Below the pieces are notes generated by a model. The model worked only from the letters and a program-made list of their open reading frames with translations. It made no database searches and was not told where the DNA came from. Below are positions 15,859 to 24,231 of a stretch of 64,000 bases of DNA, piece after piece. Location of the stretch: positions 248,001 through 312,000 of the forward strand of contig NZ_JAJIRN010000005.1 in NCBI RefSeq assembly GCF_025717515.1, read 5' to 3'. The DNA comes from Roseateles oligotrophus. Its GTDB lineage: Bacteria; Pseudomonadota; Gammaproteobacteria; Burkholderiales; Burkholderiaceae_C. The stretch's first letter is position 1. Each line of letters opens with the position of its first letter. The position numbers and the translations under genes are program-made.

Positions 15859-18663
15859 ATGAGCACCTGGATATCCGAGACCGATGGACCGCTTGCGAGC
15901 AGGCAAGTCAAGCCTGGCGGGCAGGCCTTGCTGAGGCTGACCGATGTGGCGCTGGCGGGCCTGCTGTTGCTGCTCCTGGCGCTGCCGCTGCTGCTGGCCT
16001 GGGCCTTGGGGCGGCCGCGTCGCGAGGCCGTGCTTGGCGTGCATGGCCAGCCTTTCGAGCGCCTTGGCCTGATGCTGCCCAAGGGCTTGCTGGGGCGAGC
16101 GCTGGCCGGCTTGGGCGCCGCTGATTGGCCGGTGCTGTGGCATATCCTGCGTGGTCAGATGGCCTGGGTGGGGCCGCGGCTGCGAAGTAGCGGGGAGGAA
16201 CTTCCCGCCGCCTTGGCCGGGCTGCGTCCCGGGCTGATCAACCCCTGGTTCATACGCCGCCACACCGCCGTGGACTTCGGCAGCGAGGCGGATGCAGATG
16301 CGCAGTACCTGGCGCAGCGCGGACCGCGCCATGATCTGGGCTTGCTGCTGCGCGGCGCCTTGGTGGCGGCGCTGCCGGCGCGCCGCGGCCTCAAGCCGGC
16401 GCGGGTGCAGGTCGGTGATGTGGTGTTCGACAACGTGACGATGAACGAGGCCTTGTCGAGGGTGCGTGACATGCTGGATGGCGGCACGGCGCAGCAGGTC
16501 AGTTTTGTCAATCCGGCCTGCGTCAATATCGCCGCCGGACATCGGGGTTATCGGCGCACGCTGGCGCGTGCCGGGCTGGTCTTGCCCGACGGCATCGGCA
16601 TCAAGATCGGCAGTGATCTGCTCGGCACCCCGCTGAAGCAAAACGTCAACGGCACCGACTTGTTTCCGCGTCTGTGTTCGATGCTGGAGGCGCGCCGGTC
16701 CAGCGTTTTTCTGCTGGGTGGGCAGCCCGGCGTGGCCGAGGCGGTGGCGGCCGAGATCGCCAAGAACTGGCCGGGTTTGCGGGTGGCCGGCCTGCGCCAC
16801 GGCTTCTTTACGGTGGCCGAGGAGGGCGCCGTGGCCGCCGAGGTGCGCGCTACGGCGGCCGACTTGCTGCTGGTGGCGCGCGGCGTGCCGGCGCAAGACC
16901 TGTTCATCGACCGCTATTTGCCCCAGCTCGGCGTGAAGGTGGCGATGGGCGTGGGGGGCTTGTTCGACTTTGCCTCGGGCCGTATTGCCCGGGCACCGCA
17001 GTGGATGCGTGAGACCGGGCTTGAATGGGTCTACCGCCTGATGCAGGAGCCGGGCCGGATGTGGAGGCGTTATCTGATCGGCAACTTCAGCTTTCTGGCG
17101 CGGGTGATGCTGCAGCGACTGGGCCTGCGGCAGCCGGCGGGCGATATTGAGCCGCCGCATGCAAGCGGACCGGCCATCGAAGCCCAAAGGCCAGGCTTGC
17201 GCGCGGTGTTGTTTGCCAATCGGCGGGTACCGAGTGATCTGCCGTTGCCGGCGGATCACCCCGCAGCGGCGCTGCCGCTGGGCTGCCAAAGCATCATCGA
17301 GCATCTGATGGATCAGCTCTCGCAAGCGGCCGTTACCGATGTCGACCTGGTGGTCAGCGATCGACCTGAATTGCTGCGCGGTCTGCTCGGCGACGGCGAG
17401 CGCTGGGGGCTGACGCTGCATTGGCATCTGGCCAAGGACCCCGGCCGGCCCTACGGCATCTTGGCCGGCCTGGCCGCCAAGGGCGCGCGCCGGATCTTGA
17501 TCGGGCATGCCGATGTGGCGCTGGCCACGCGCGACTTGATGCGCTTGTCTTGTCTGAATGCGGTCAGCGTGCAGGCCGATGAATTGCAGGGTTCGCGTTG
17601 GTCGAGCTGGGCCTGTGTGACGCCCAGGCAGCTGGGCGGTTTGCCCGAGGATCTGGACAGCGCCGCTTTGTACCAAGCCTTGCTGGCAGCGGGCGTACCG
17701 CCGCTGATGGGTTGTGAAGTCTCGGTATGGCTGGACTCGGCCAAAGCGCTGTTGCAGGCGCAATTCGGCGATGGCGAGCGTGACCTGCAGCGGGTGCCGG
17801 CCGCCTGGCTGCGGCATCGCTGGGGCGCCATGAGCCCGACGGCCCGTGTGCATCCCTCGGCCACCATGATAGGCCCGGTCTTGATCGGGCCGGGCTGCGT
17901 GGTCGAGGCCGGCGCCAAGGTCGGGCCCCATGTGGTGCTGAGCCGCGATGTCATCGTCTCCAGGGGCTCAAGCGTCGAGCACAGCCTGCTTTTGCCGCAA
18001 ACCTATGTGGGTGCCGAGCTGGACCTGGCGCATAGCGTGGTCAATGGTTCGCGCGTGCGCCATGTGCTGTTGGATGTGGATGCCTCGCCGGCCGCCGCCG
18101 ATGCCTTGTTGCTGAGTCTGACAGCCGACAAACGCCGTCAGCACGCGGGGCGTCTGATGGGCCGCGCGCTGGCGGGCCTGGCCTTGCTGCTGTTGTGGCC
18201 GCTGTTGGCGCTGCACCTCGGCCTGTGCCGCTGGAGCGGGCGCTCGAAGGCTTGGCTTTTGCGGCCGGTGGTCAGCGGGCGCCATCAGCTGAGTCTGGAG
18301 CCGCAGTTCAGCCTGCTGCATTGCCCGAACCGGGAGGGCAGCAGGCTGGGCCGCGTCTGGGCCGGAGCGGCCGGGCTGATCGATGTTGCGCGGGGCGCGC
18401 GCAGCTGGATTGGCATGCGCCCACGCAGCCGCAGCCAGTGGTATGCCTTGCGACCCGAATGGCAGCAGATTCTGGCCAGCGCGCCGGTCGGCCTCTTGCA
18501 TGCCCCGGTCTGGATCGATGACCCGGCGCTGCTGGACGAGGCCAGTGCGGCGGCGGATGTGTTCTGCGCGGTGCAGTCCCCGCTTGGACGCTTGAGGCTG
18601 GCTCTGCGCAGCGGCTGGTTTGGCGCCGCCAAAGCCAAAGCCAAAGCCAAAGCCAAAGACTAG
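15859..18663 (+). CDS. Multidomain fusion: sugar-transferase-like, GT26, nucleotidyltransferase and beta-helix modules
   Basis: 934 residues. Part 1 (about 20-175) resembles a degenerate bacterial sugar transferase: hydrophobic hairpin, then WHILRGQMAWVGPR and LRPGLI. Part 2 (about 185-415) is a GT26 WecG/TagA-type transferase: FVNPACVNIA, LPDGIGIKIG, NGTDLFPRL, LLGGQPGVAEAV. Part 3 (about 445-650) looks like a nucleotidyltransferase with a degenerate N-terminus. Part 4 (about 655-750) is a left-handed beta-helix (PTARVHPSATMIGPVLIGPG). Part 5 (about 770-925) has another hydrophobic segment and SWIGMRPRSRSQWYALRPEW, again sugar-transferase-like. GAGGAG precedes the ATG at 15859. GT26 enzymes add ManNAc-type sugars to a lipid carrier; the rest may supply substrate or be structural. 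Catalysis by parts 1, 3 and 5 is doubtful. Confidence 0.8.
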   Translation: MSTWISETDGPLASRQVKPGGQALLRLTDVALAGLLLLLLALPLLLAWALGRPRREAVLGVHGQPFERLGLMLPKGLLGRALAGLGAADWPVLWHILRGQMAWVGPRLRSSGEELPAALAGLRPGLINPWFIRRHTAVDFGSEADADAQYLAQRGPRHDLGLLLRGALVAALPARRGLKPARVQVGDVVFDNVTMNEALSRVRDMLDGGTAQQVSFVNPACVNIAAGHRGYRRTLARAGLVLPDGIGIKIGSDLLGTPLKQNVNGTDLFPRLCSMLEARRSSVFLLGGQPGVAEAVAAEIAKNWPGLRVAGLRHGFFTVAEEGAVAAEVRATAADLLLVARGVPAQDLFIDRYLPQLGVKVAMGVGGLFDFASGRIARAPQWMRETGLEWVYRLMQEPGRMWRRYLIGNFSFLARVMLQRLGLRQPAGDIEPPHASGPAIEAQRPGLRAVLFANRRVPSDLPLPADHPAAALPLGCQSIIEHLMDQLSQAAVTDVDLVVSDRPELLRGLLGDGERWGLTLHWHLAKDPGRPYGILAGLAAKGARRILIGHADVALATRDLMRLSCLNAVSVQADELQGSRWSSWACVTPRQLGGLPEDLDSAALYQALLAAGVPPLMGCEVSVWLDSAKALLQAQFGDGERDLQRVPAAWLRHRWGAMSPTARVHPSATMIGPVLIGPGCVVEAGAKVGPHVVLSRDVIVSRGSSVEHSLLLPQTYVGAELDLAHSVVNGSRVRHVLLDVDASPAAADALLLSLTADKRRQHAGRLMGRALAGLALLLLWPLLALHLGLCRWSGRSKAWLLRPVVSGRHQLSLEPQFSLLHCPNREGSRLGRVWAGAAGLIDVARGARSWIGMRPRSRSQWYALRPEWQQILASAPVGLLHAPVWIDDPALLDEASAAADVFCAVQSPLGRLRLALRSGWFGAAKAKAKAKAKD
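18628..18657 (+). repeat. Five tandem GCCAAA hexanucleotides
   Basis: Five perfect copies of GCCAAA at the very end of the fusion gene encode an Ala-Lys repeat tail. Copy changes would alter the tail by two residues each without a frameshift, so this is a length-variable tail and not an on/off switch. Confidence 0.9.
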
Positions 18664-19678
18664 GCCAAGCTCCCAGATCAGCCACAAGCTCCTTGCCGGC
18701 GCGGGATAATTGCCGCCCCGACCGCCTGTGCCAGCATGAACTGCATGTCCACAAGCGCGGTCTCTGGCGAATTGATCTGAGAATTTGCGGTCTGAAATGA
18801 GCGATAAGTTGTTGTTGAGTAATCACAGTCCTTGGCGGCTTTGGGTCGCGCCTATGCTCGACTGGAGCTGTGCACAAAAAAGCGCGTCGTAGACAACACT
18901 TCAAGGTTGATCGACCGGAGGGGGACTTTGTTGCACCGGCGGTTCTCCGCAGGGCACCGATGCAGCAGGTAGTTGCATCGGCCGCTCGGCGCAACTGACT
19001 AAGCTCAAGCGTAGGCCGCCGAAATAGTTGCTCTGGGAGGCAATATGAATCAAGGGCTTGGCGGAACCGCGCCAAAGGAGCTACTCGCCCGGCGTCACAG
19101 TTGCTGCGACGGACCTAGCAGTCGGCCAGAGTGGATGCGACTTCAGTGGAACCAATCCAGTTTCAATGACAGCCTTCACACTCAACGGAGCCGGTCGTTC
19201 TGTGGTCGTCAGTAGTGGCAACGTGCCCATACCGGGTATTCAGTCGCCGTGCAACTTTGCCAACGGCCCGTTCCAGCCCGATACATCAATCCACTCGGAT
19301 GCTGTGTATCAAGGCGCGCGTCTTTGATGACTCTGCCTCATGCATACCATCTCAGCGCGCCGGCAGGGGTTGTAGCATCCCTATCCTCGCCAGCATCAGC
19401 GGGCGGTGACGGACAGACAAGCTGGCAAACAAGCCGAGCCAAGCACATCTACCGAACCCACGGCTAGGCTTTACAACCCTTGGCATCCAGAGCAAATCTT
19501 GCGCTACCGGACGGTGGCCGAGCATTACGAAACTTGGCTCGACCTTGCCAGCCGCGGCCAGTTTGACGGCTTGGGTGCTTTGCACACTGATTGGCCTTAT
19601 CAATATCGCCAGATTGGCATTACCAATAAGCCGATGTGAACCTATGCTCCAAACTCCAAAACTGGAACATGCAGATAG
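18664..19678. other. About 1 kb without a convincing intact gene
   Basis: No frame here has normal coding character for this genome. A 56-codon frame at 19045-19215 has a strong GGAGGCAAT ribosome site (it starts MNQGLGGTAPKELL) but does not resemble anything I know. An overlapping frame at 19058-19327 contains a protein-like stretch (FTLNGAGRSVVVSSGNVP), suggesting a decayed gene with a frameshift. The IS91-like fragment at 19451-19639 is listed separately. I see no clear terminator after the fusion gene. Confidence 0.5.
19451..19639 (+). pseudogene. IS91-type transposase N-terminal fragment
   Basis: About 60 residues containing YNPWHPEQILRYRTVAEHYE and TWLDLASRG, which looks like the N-terminal region that precedes the zinc-binding domain of IS91-family transposases (family pattern: Tyr-x-Pro-x-x-Pro-Glu followed by a helix with HYE/HFE). 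The cysteine motif, the His-hydrophobe-His block and the catalytic Tyr are missing, because the frame ends at 19639 after unrelated sequence. I infer a remnant of a former element; no ends or target sites are recognisable. Confidence 0.45.
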
Positions 19679-20572
19679 ATGCCAACTGACATTCAAGCCA
19701 TCAATCACCAAGGACTGGAACGATTCCTGTCGGCCTGGTCAACTCGCGATCCCGAGGCGGTGCTGCTGGCCGCTCATCCTGACTTCGTCTATCAGGCGTC
19801 GGTCGGCCCAGAGCCGGGCTCCCGCTGGAGCAGCCCTGCGGAGCTGCGTCAGGGGCTGGCGGCCATGTTTGCCCATGATCAAGGTGCCGAGGTCGATATC
19901 CTGGAATGCAAGATCGACGGCGATGCCGGCCACTTGCTGTGGCGCTATCGTTTCAAGCGCGCGGATGGCACCGAGGACATGCAACTGGGCTGCGATCTGC
20001 TGCGTTTTCGCGACGGCCGGCTTGTTCTGAAGGACTCGTATCGCAAGGTCAGCGCCGCCCGGTTGACGGCCAGCACAGCGGGCGCGGAAGGCCCGGCCGT
20101 GACCACGCAGCAGCAGTTTCCCCGGTATCAGCCGCGCCGGTTCTTCCAGCAAGGCAGATGGTCAGTCAACGGCCTGCAACTCAAGGTGTCGGGCATCAAA
20201 ACTGACGCAGGCGAGATTGCCCAGACCACCTGGCAGGCTGCTCGCAGGCATGTCGAACAACGTTTGTCAGATATCGAACAGGCCGGTGAGCACCATGGCC
20301 TGGGTTTTGTCATTGTGCATGAGGGCAGTCAAACCACCTGGCTTTTGCTCAACTGGTGGGCTCATGGTGATATACGCTGCCAGTTGCTTTCCTCACTCCC
20401 GCACGACTGCGCCGGTCGGGAGTTCGCGGCCGAGCCGCGACCCCTGTCAAGCTGCGTGTGGGAGGAACTGGTGATCAAGGCCGAACGCGATGCCTGGGTG
20501 AACTGCATGTTGACCGGCAGCCCTTTTGCGCCCGCCTACCTGGCAGCGACGCTGCCCGACGGCTGGTACTGA
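19679..20572 (+). CDS. SnoaL-like domain fused to unknown C-terminal domain
   Basis: 297 residues. The first half (about 5-125) reads as an NTF2/SnoaL-like barrel: ERFLSAWSTRDPEAVLLAAHPDFVYQ, later GCDLLRFRDGRLVLKDSYRKV. The second half (about 160-297) is a separate Trp-rich domain (TTWLLLNWWAHGDIRCQLL, SSCVWEELVIKAERDAWV, YLAATLPDGWY) that I recognise only as a conserved bacterial domain without known function. No enzymatic residues can be assigned. The ATG at 19679 lacks a good ribosome site, so the start is uncertain. It stands alone in the accessory region, with no operon partner. Confidence 0.65.
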   Translation: MPTDIQAINHQGLERFLSAWSTRDPEAVLLAAHPDFVYQASVGPEPGSRWSSPAELRQGLAAMFAHDQGAEVDILECKIDGDAGHLLWRYRFKRADGTEDMQLGCDLLRFRDGRLVLKDSYRKVSAARLTASTAGAEGPAVTTQQQFPRYQPRRFFQQGRWSVNGLQLKVSGIKTDAGEIAQTTWQAARRHVEQRLSDIEQAGEHHGLGFVIVHEGSQTTWLLLNWWAHGDIRCQLLSSLPHDCAGREFAAEPRPLSSCVWEELVIKAERDAWVNCMLTGSPFAPAYLAATLPDGWY

Positions 20573-21027
20573 TCAGGCCAGGGGCGGGCGCGGTCTTGTG
20601 GGTTTTCTTCTTGAACTGATCAGACGGTTTCGGTCCCGGCGTATTGAACTTCTCTTCAATGGCGTCGAGAAAACGCGCGCCGTGGCTTCCGCCAGAGCTG
20701 GGACTGTTTAGTGCGCCCTTATGCCGCTTACTCTGCGCATCCGAATGACAGGAGCTGGCCGGGTGCGTGAGGCCGCATCACCGCCAGTAAGCCGCCGTTG
20801 ACCAAAACGACGGCGAACCGGACGCCAGCTGTGCGGTGCCTGCTCGAACTATCGGCCTAGCGCGCCGGTACGATTCGGGGTCAATGATTGCGAGGCAACG
20901 CTGTGCCCGAAGCGGAAGTTCGCTGGCGAAAAAACTGCCCAAGGAATAGACCTGCCCTTCAGGTTCAAGGCCTGGCCCGATACTGTTCCTTTGAGAAAAA
21001 AATAGCGTAGATTCAGATGGGATGTCT
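20573..21027. other. 455 bases with no recognisable feature
   Basis: Between the SnoaL-like gene and the LysR gene, which is transcribed towards it, no frame reads as a believable protein on either strand. No RNA gene or strong terminator is evident. It may contain decayed gene sequence. Confidence 0.5.
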
Positions 21028-21954
21028 TCAGAGAAACGTTGTGCCCAGCAAGGTTTTAGCCATCCACACATGCGCGTCGGATTGGGCGTAGTTGCTGTGA
21101 CTGAAGAGCTTGATGCAATAGTCAGGGATATGAAATGGCGGCTCATGAATTTGGATCTCCGCGGCTTGAGCCAAGGTGGTGGCGGCTAGGCGGGGCAGGG
21201 TCATCAACATCTCGCTGCTGCCGACGATGAAGGGCGCCGCCAGTACCGTGGGCAAATACACCGCAACATGGCGTTTCAAGTTCAAGTCCTCGAGCAACTG
21301 ATCGATTTCGCCACGCGCATGGTTCCACGGAGTAACGACCACATGCTTGGCGGCCAGATAGGTCTCCAGGCTCAAACCCTGGGAGCATGCCGGATGGCCT
21401 TTTCTGGTGATCACCACGTACCGATCGGTGAACCAGTCATCCGCCTGGATGTCGGGCGGAGTTTCACTGGTCAGCATGGTGTAACCAATCGAAAAGTCGA
21501 CCTTGCCGGTACGCAGTTCCTCCACCGGGATGCTGTGGTCGGCGTAGCGAATACGTGTGCTGACCTGAGGGGCAACTTTCTCGATGGCTGCGATGCAGCG
21601 GGGCAGCACCGCAAACGCGGTGAAGTCGGTCGCTGTGAAGATGAAATTTCTGCTGCTCACCCGAGGGTCAAACGGCCCGGCGCGCTGCAGCGTTTCACTC
21701 AGTAATTTGAGCGCCAAGGAGATGGTGTCGGCGATCTCGATCGACTTCGCGGTAGGCACCATCTGCGCTCCTCGGCGTACAAATAGCACGTCATTGAGGC
21801 TTGTCCGCAAGCGGGTCAAGCCATGGCTGAATGCTGAAGGGCTCATGGCGAGCTCATAGGCTGCGCCGCTCACCGAGCCATGCTTGTACAGCGCGTTGAA
21901 CAACTGCAACAGGTTGAGGTCGATGCGCTTGAGGTCAAGATGAACATTGTTCAT
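21028..21954 (-). CDS. LysR-family transcriptional regulator
   Basis: About 308 residues. The N-terminal winged helix is clear: LKRIDLNLLQLFNALYKHGSVSGAAYELAMSPSAFSHGLTRLR, written here as the usual DLNLLxxFxxL and SVSGAA blocks, then the coinducer-binding domain (FIFTATDFTAFAVLP to the end). This variant resembles the NodD/SyrM/LeuO-like branch with DLNLL. The ATG at 21954 has AGGAC upstream. The in-frame ATG at 21984 lies inside a perfect palindrome, which argues against it. The gene is divergent from a GNAT gene with that palindrome between them, the standard LysR arrangement. The inducer is unknown. Confidence 0.9.
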   Translation of the reverse strand: MNNVHLDLKRIDLNLLQLFNALYKHGSVSGAAYELAMSPSAFSHGLTRLRTSLNDVLFVRRGAQMVPTAKSIEIADTISLALKLLSETLQRAGPFDPRVSSRNFIFTATDFTAFAVLPRCIAAIEKVAPQVSTRIRYADHSIPVEELRTGKVDFSIGYTMLTSETPPDIQADDWFTDRYVVITRKGHPACSQGLSLETYLAAKHVVVTPWNHARGEIDQLLEDLNLKRHVAVYLPTVLAAPFIVGSSEMLMTLPRLAATTLAQAAEIQIHEPPFHIPDYCIKLFSHSNYAQSDAHVWMAKTLLGTTFL

Positions 21955-21969
21955 ATAGTCCTGAGATAA

Positions 21970-21984
21970 ATGCACTTGATGCAT
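21970..21984. promoter_or_regulatory. LysR-type operator (T-N11-A palindrome)
   Basis: A perfect inverted repeat, ATGCA-CTTGA-TGCAT, lies between the divergent LysR and GNAT genes, 15 bases upstream of the chosen LysR start. It contains the T-N11-A core of LysR-type boxes. Position and symmetry support autoregulation and control of the GNAT gene. Confidence 0.65.
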
Positions 21985-22051
21985 TTTAAGGGCGCCCCTA
22001 CCATCGGTAGCTGGAACGACTTTGTTCCGTCAACTGACCATTGGATTCAAC

Positions 22052-22534
22052 GTGACGCTCGTGATTCGACCCGCTCAAGAGGCTGATGCCGCCGCCATTC
22101 ATGCCTTCATCGTGGAATTGGCCATTTATGAAAAAGCGGAGCACGAGGTGATTGCCAGTGTGGCAAACGTTGCTCAGAGCCTTTTTGCCAAGGACTCGCC
22201 TGCTCGCGCATTGATGTGCGAGCAGGACGGCAGAGCCATCGGTTATGCGGTCTATTTTTTGAGCTATTCCACCTGGCTTGGGCGTCAGGGCATGTACCTG
22301 GAAGATTTGTACATCTCGCCGAGCCACCGCGGTGTGGGTGCGGGCAAGGCCTTGTTACGCCAATTGGCCAAAATCGCCGTAGACAGCGACTGCGGACGCC
22401 TGGAGTGGAGCGTACTGGACTGGAACGAGCCCGCCATCGAGTTCTACCAGTCGCTCGGGGCTAAGCCGCAAAGTGAGTGGGTGCGATATCGCATGACGGG
22501 AGACAACTTGACTCAATTTGCCAGCGGACAATAA
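22052..22534 (+). CDS. GNAT-family N-acetyltransferase
   Basis: About 160 residues. The GNAT fold is shown by YLEDLYISPSHRGVGAGKALL, which holds the acetyl-CoA pyrophosphate loop (R-G-V-G-A-G-K), and by WSVLDWNEPAIEFYQSLGA near the C-terminus. The family includes diamine/spermidine and small-molecule acetyltransferases; LEDLYI with the following helix resembles the diamine acetyltransferase-like subgroup, but the substrate is not certain. The start is a GTG at 22052 (beginning TLVIRPA), the usual N-terminus for the family; a TTG at 22022 is possible. It is divergent from the LysR gene and probably its target. Confidence 0.82.
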   Translation: MTLVIRPAQEADAAAIHAFIVELAIYEKAEHEVIASVANVAQSLFAKDSPARALMCEQDGRAIGYAVYFLSYSTWLGRQGMYLEDLYISPSHRGVGAGKALLRQLAKIAVDSDCGRLEWSVLDWNEPAIEFYQSLGAKPQSEWVRYRMTGDNLTQFASGQ

Positions 22535-22600
22535 CCTGAACACAAGCACCCGATCGCCTTGTCGTACTGCAAAGAGCTGTCGTAGGCTGATGTCGGAATA

Positions 22601-23082
22601 TCACCGCGGGCATACGGTCTTGCGGCCGGCTCGCTGCAAACGGAGCCCTGGCAAAACAACCATAGGGTCGCTTTTGGCAATCAAGATTCCAAGAATCTGT
22701 ATGCCCTGCCGAATCTGATCGACCGTCAGACTTGCGTCGCCCAGAATAAACCCGCCTGAACGGGGATGCAGCTGGGAAGATGCGCTGATGAACAAAGGTG
22801 AAACTGGGTAGATGCCCACGCCAAGCGCACGGGCAGCCGCCACCCATGCCAAATCGTCATGGGGACTATGCGAGGGCAGCCGCAGCAGCAGATGCAATCC
22901 AGCCGCCGTACCGCTGAGCTCTGCGTCATGTGGAAGATGGCTGGCCACGGCCTCCAGCAAGGCCACTCGGCGGCGTTCCTTTTCGCGACGCATGCGCCGA
23001 ACGTTGCGCTCACACGCCCCGGTGTCAATCAAGGAAGCCTGCACCCGCTGCTCCAACACCGGCGCATGCCGATAGGTCTAGT
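22601..23082 (-). pseudogene. C-terminal fragment of MocR/PdxR-type regulator
   Basis: The minus strand encodes about 160 residues matching the C-terminal end of GntR-aminotransferase fusion regulators: a helix with CERNVRRMRREKERRR, then AGLHLLLRLPS, GVGIYPVSPLF and GGFILGDASLT. Similarity reaches up to about 23082, where an in-frame TAG interrupts it. The DNA-binding domain and the PLP-binding part, about two thirds of a normal protein, are absent. I call it a truncated remnant; a short independent protein from the TTG at 23059 is unlikely. Confidence 0.75.
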
Positions 23083-23161
23083 TGGACCGAACAGTTCCAC
23101 TAGTAGCGTTTAAACCCCCGGAAATGCCCCAGAATACAACCCGTCAATAGTCCGTAAAGAC

Positions 23162-24229
23162 ATGGAAATCAAAGAAAATCAACAACTTATCTCGAAAATG
23201 TCGCCCTGGCGGTTAAGTGTGGCGCCGATGCTCGACTGGACCGATAAGCATTGCCGCTACTTTCATCGCTTGCTGACGCAAAAGACGCGGCTTTACACCG
23301 AGATGGTGACCACCGGCGCCTTGCTGCATGGCGATCAGCCGCGTCATCTCGACTTCAATTCAGAGGAGCATCCGGTCGCGCTGCAACTCGGCGGCTCGGA
23401 GCCGGCCGATCTGGCCGCCTGCGCCAAGCTGGCCGAGCAATGGGGTTACGACGAGGTCAATCTGAACTGCGGCTGCCCCAGCGAGCGGGTGCAGCGCGGG
23501 GCCTTTGGCGCTTGCTTGATGGCCGAACCGGCGCTGGTGGCCGACGGCATCAAGGCAATGCGGGACGCGGTCAGCATTCCGGTCACGATCAAGCACCGCA
23601 TCGGCATTGACCGGCTCGAGAGCTACGACTTCGTGCGCGACTTTGTCGGCGCGATCTCGGCATCGGGTTGCGAGGTCTTCATCGTCCATGCCCGCAATGC
23701 CTGGCTGCAAGGCATCTCGCCGAAGGAGAACCGCGAGTTGCCGCCGCTGCGCTATGAGTTGGTGCATCAACTGAAACGTGATTTCCCCGCACTCACCATA
23801 GTGCTCAATGGCGGCGTCAAGACCGACGAGGAGATCGCCGCTCAACTCGAGCATGTGGACGGCGTGATGGTCGGCCGCCAGGCCTATCACGAGCCTTGGC
23901 AGATGGCCGGCTGGGACCAGCGTTTCTTCGGCACAGCCGGACCTGCCCAAAGTCGTGAGCAGGTCGAGGCCGAATGGCTGAAATATCTCGAAGCCCAAGT
24001 GGCGAGCGGCCGGCCCTGGTCGCAGGCGATGCGTCATGCGCTGGGCCTGTGGAATGGCCAGGCGGGTTCGCGGCGTTGGCGGCAGATTTGGTCCGACCAT
24101 CAATACAAGGCGATGGCGGCCGCGGCGGTGGCGCGGCTGGCGACCGAGTCGCGCACCGGCATTGCCGCGCATGTGGCCGAACATCAGGCACAGACCGAGG
24201 CCTTGCGGCAGGCTTCCACCGCCGTCTGA
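23162..24229 (+). CDS. dusA: tRNA-dihydrouridine(20/20a) synthase DusA
   Basis: 355 residues, a full-length FMN-dependent Dus enzyme that reduces uridine 20/20a in the tRNA D-loop. Seen: SVAPMLDWTDKHCRYFHRL at the start of the TIM barrel, YTEMVTTGALLHGD, LNCGCPSERVQRGAFGACLM with the catalytic Cys in the loop, IKHRIGID, FIVHARNAWLQG, and LNGGVKT followed by GVMVGRQAYH in the phosphate-binding region. These match DusA more than DusB or DusC. Translation may start at 23162 or at a Met a dozen codons later. It is followed after two bases by the alkylguanine methyltransferase gene. Confidence 0.95.
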   Translation: MEIKENQQLISKMSPWRLSVAPMLDWTDKHCRYFHRLLTQKTRLYTEMVTTGALLHGDQPRHLDFNSEEHPVALQLGGSEPADLAACAKLAEQWGYDEVNLNCGCPSERVQRGAFGACLMAEPALVADGIKAMRDAVSIPVTIKHRIGIDRLESYDFVRDFVGAISASGCEVFIVHARNAWLQGISPKENRELPPLRYELVHQLKRDFPALTIVLNGGVKTDEEIAAQLEHVDGVMVGRQAYHEPWQMAGWDQRFFGTAGPAQSREQVEAEWLKYLEAQVASGRPWSQAMRHALGLWNGQAGSRRWRQIWSDHQYKAMAAAAVARLATESRTGIAAHVAEHQAQTEALRQASTAV

Positions 24230-24231
24230 GC

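Noticed and set aside
18628-18657. GCCAAA repeat considered as a phase-variation switch
   Set aside because: Six-base units cannot shift the frame and the repeat is at the extreme C-terminus.
19045-19215. 56-codon frame with a strong GGAGGCAAT ribosome site
   Set aside because: The sequence has no domain-like character and overlaps another partly protein-like frame; kept only as a note within the gene-free region.
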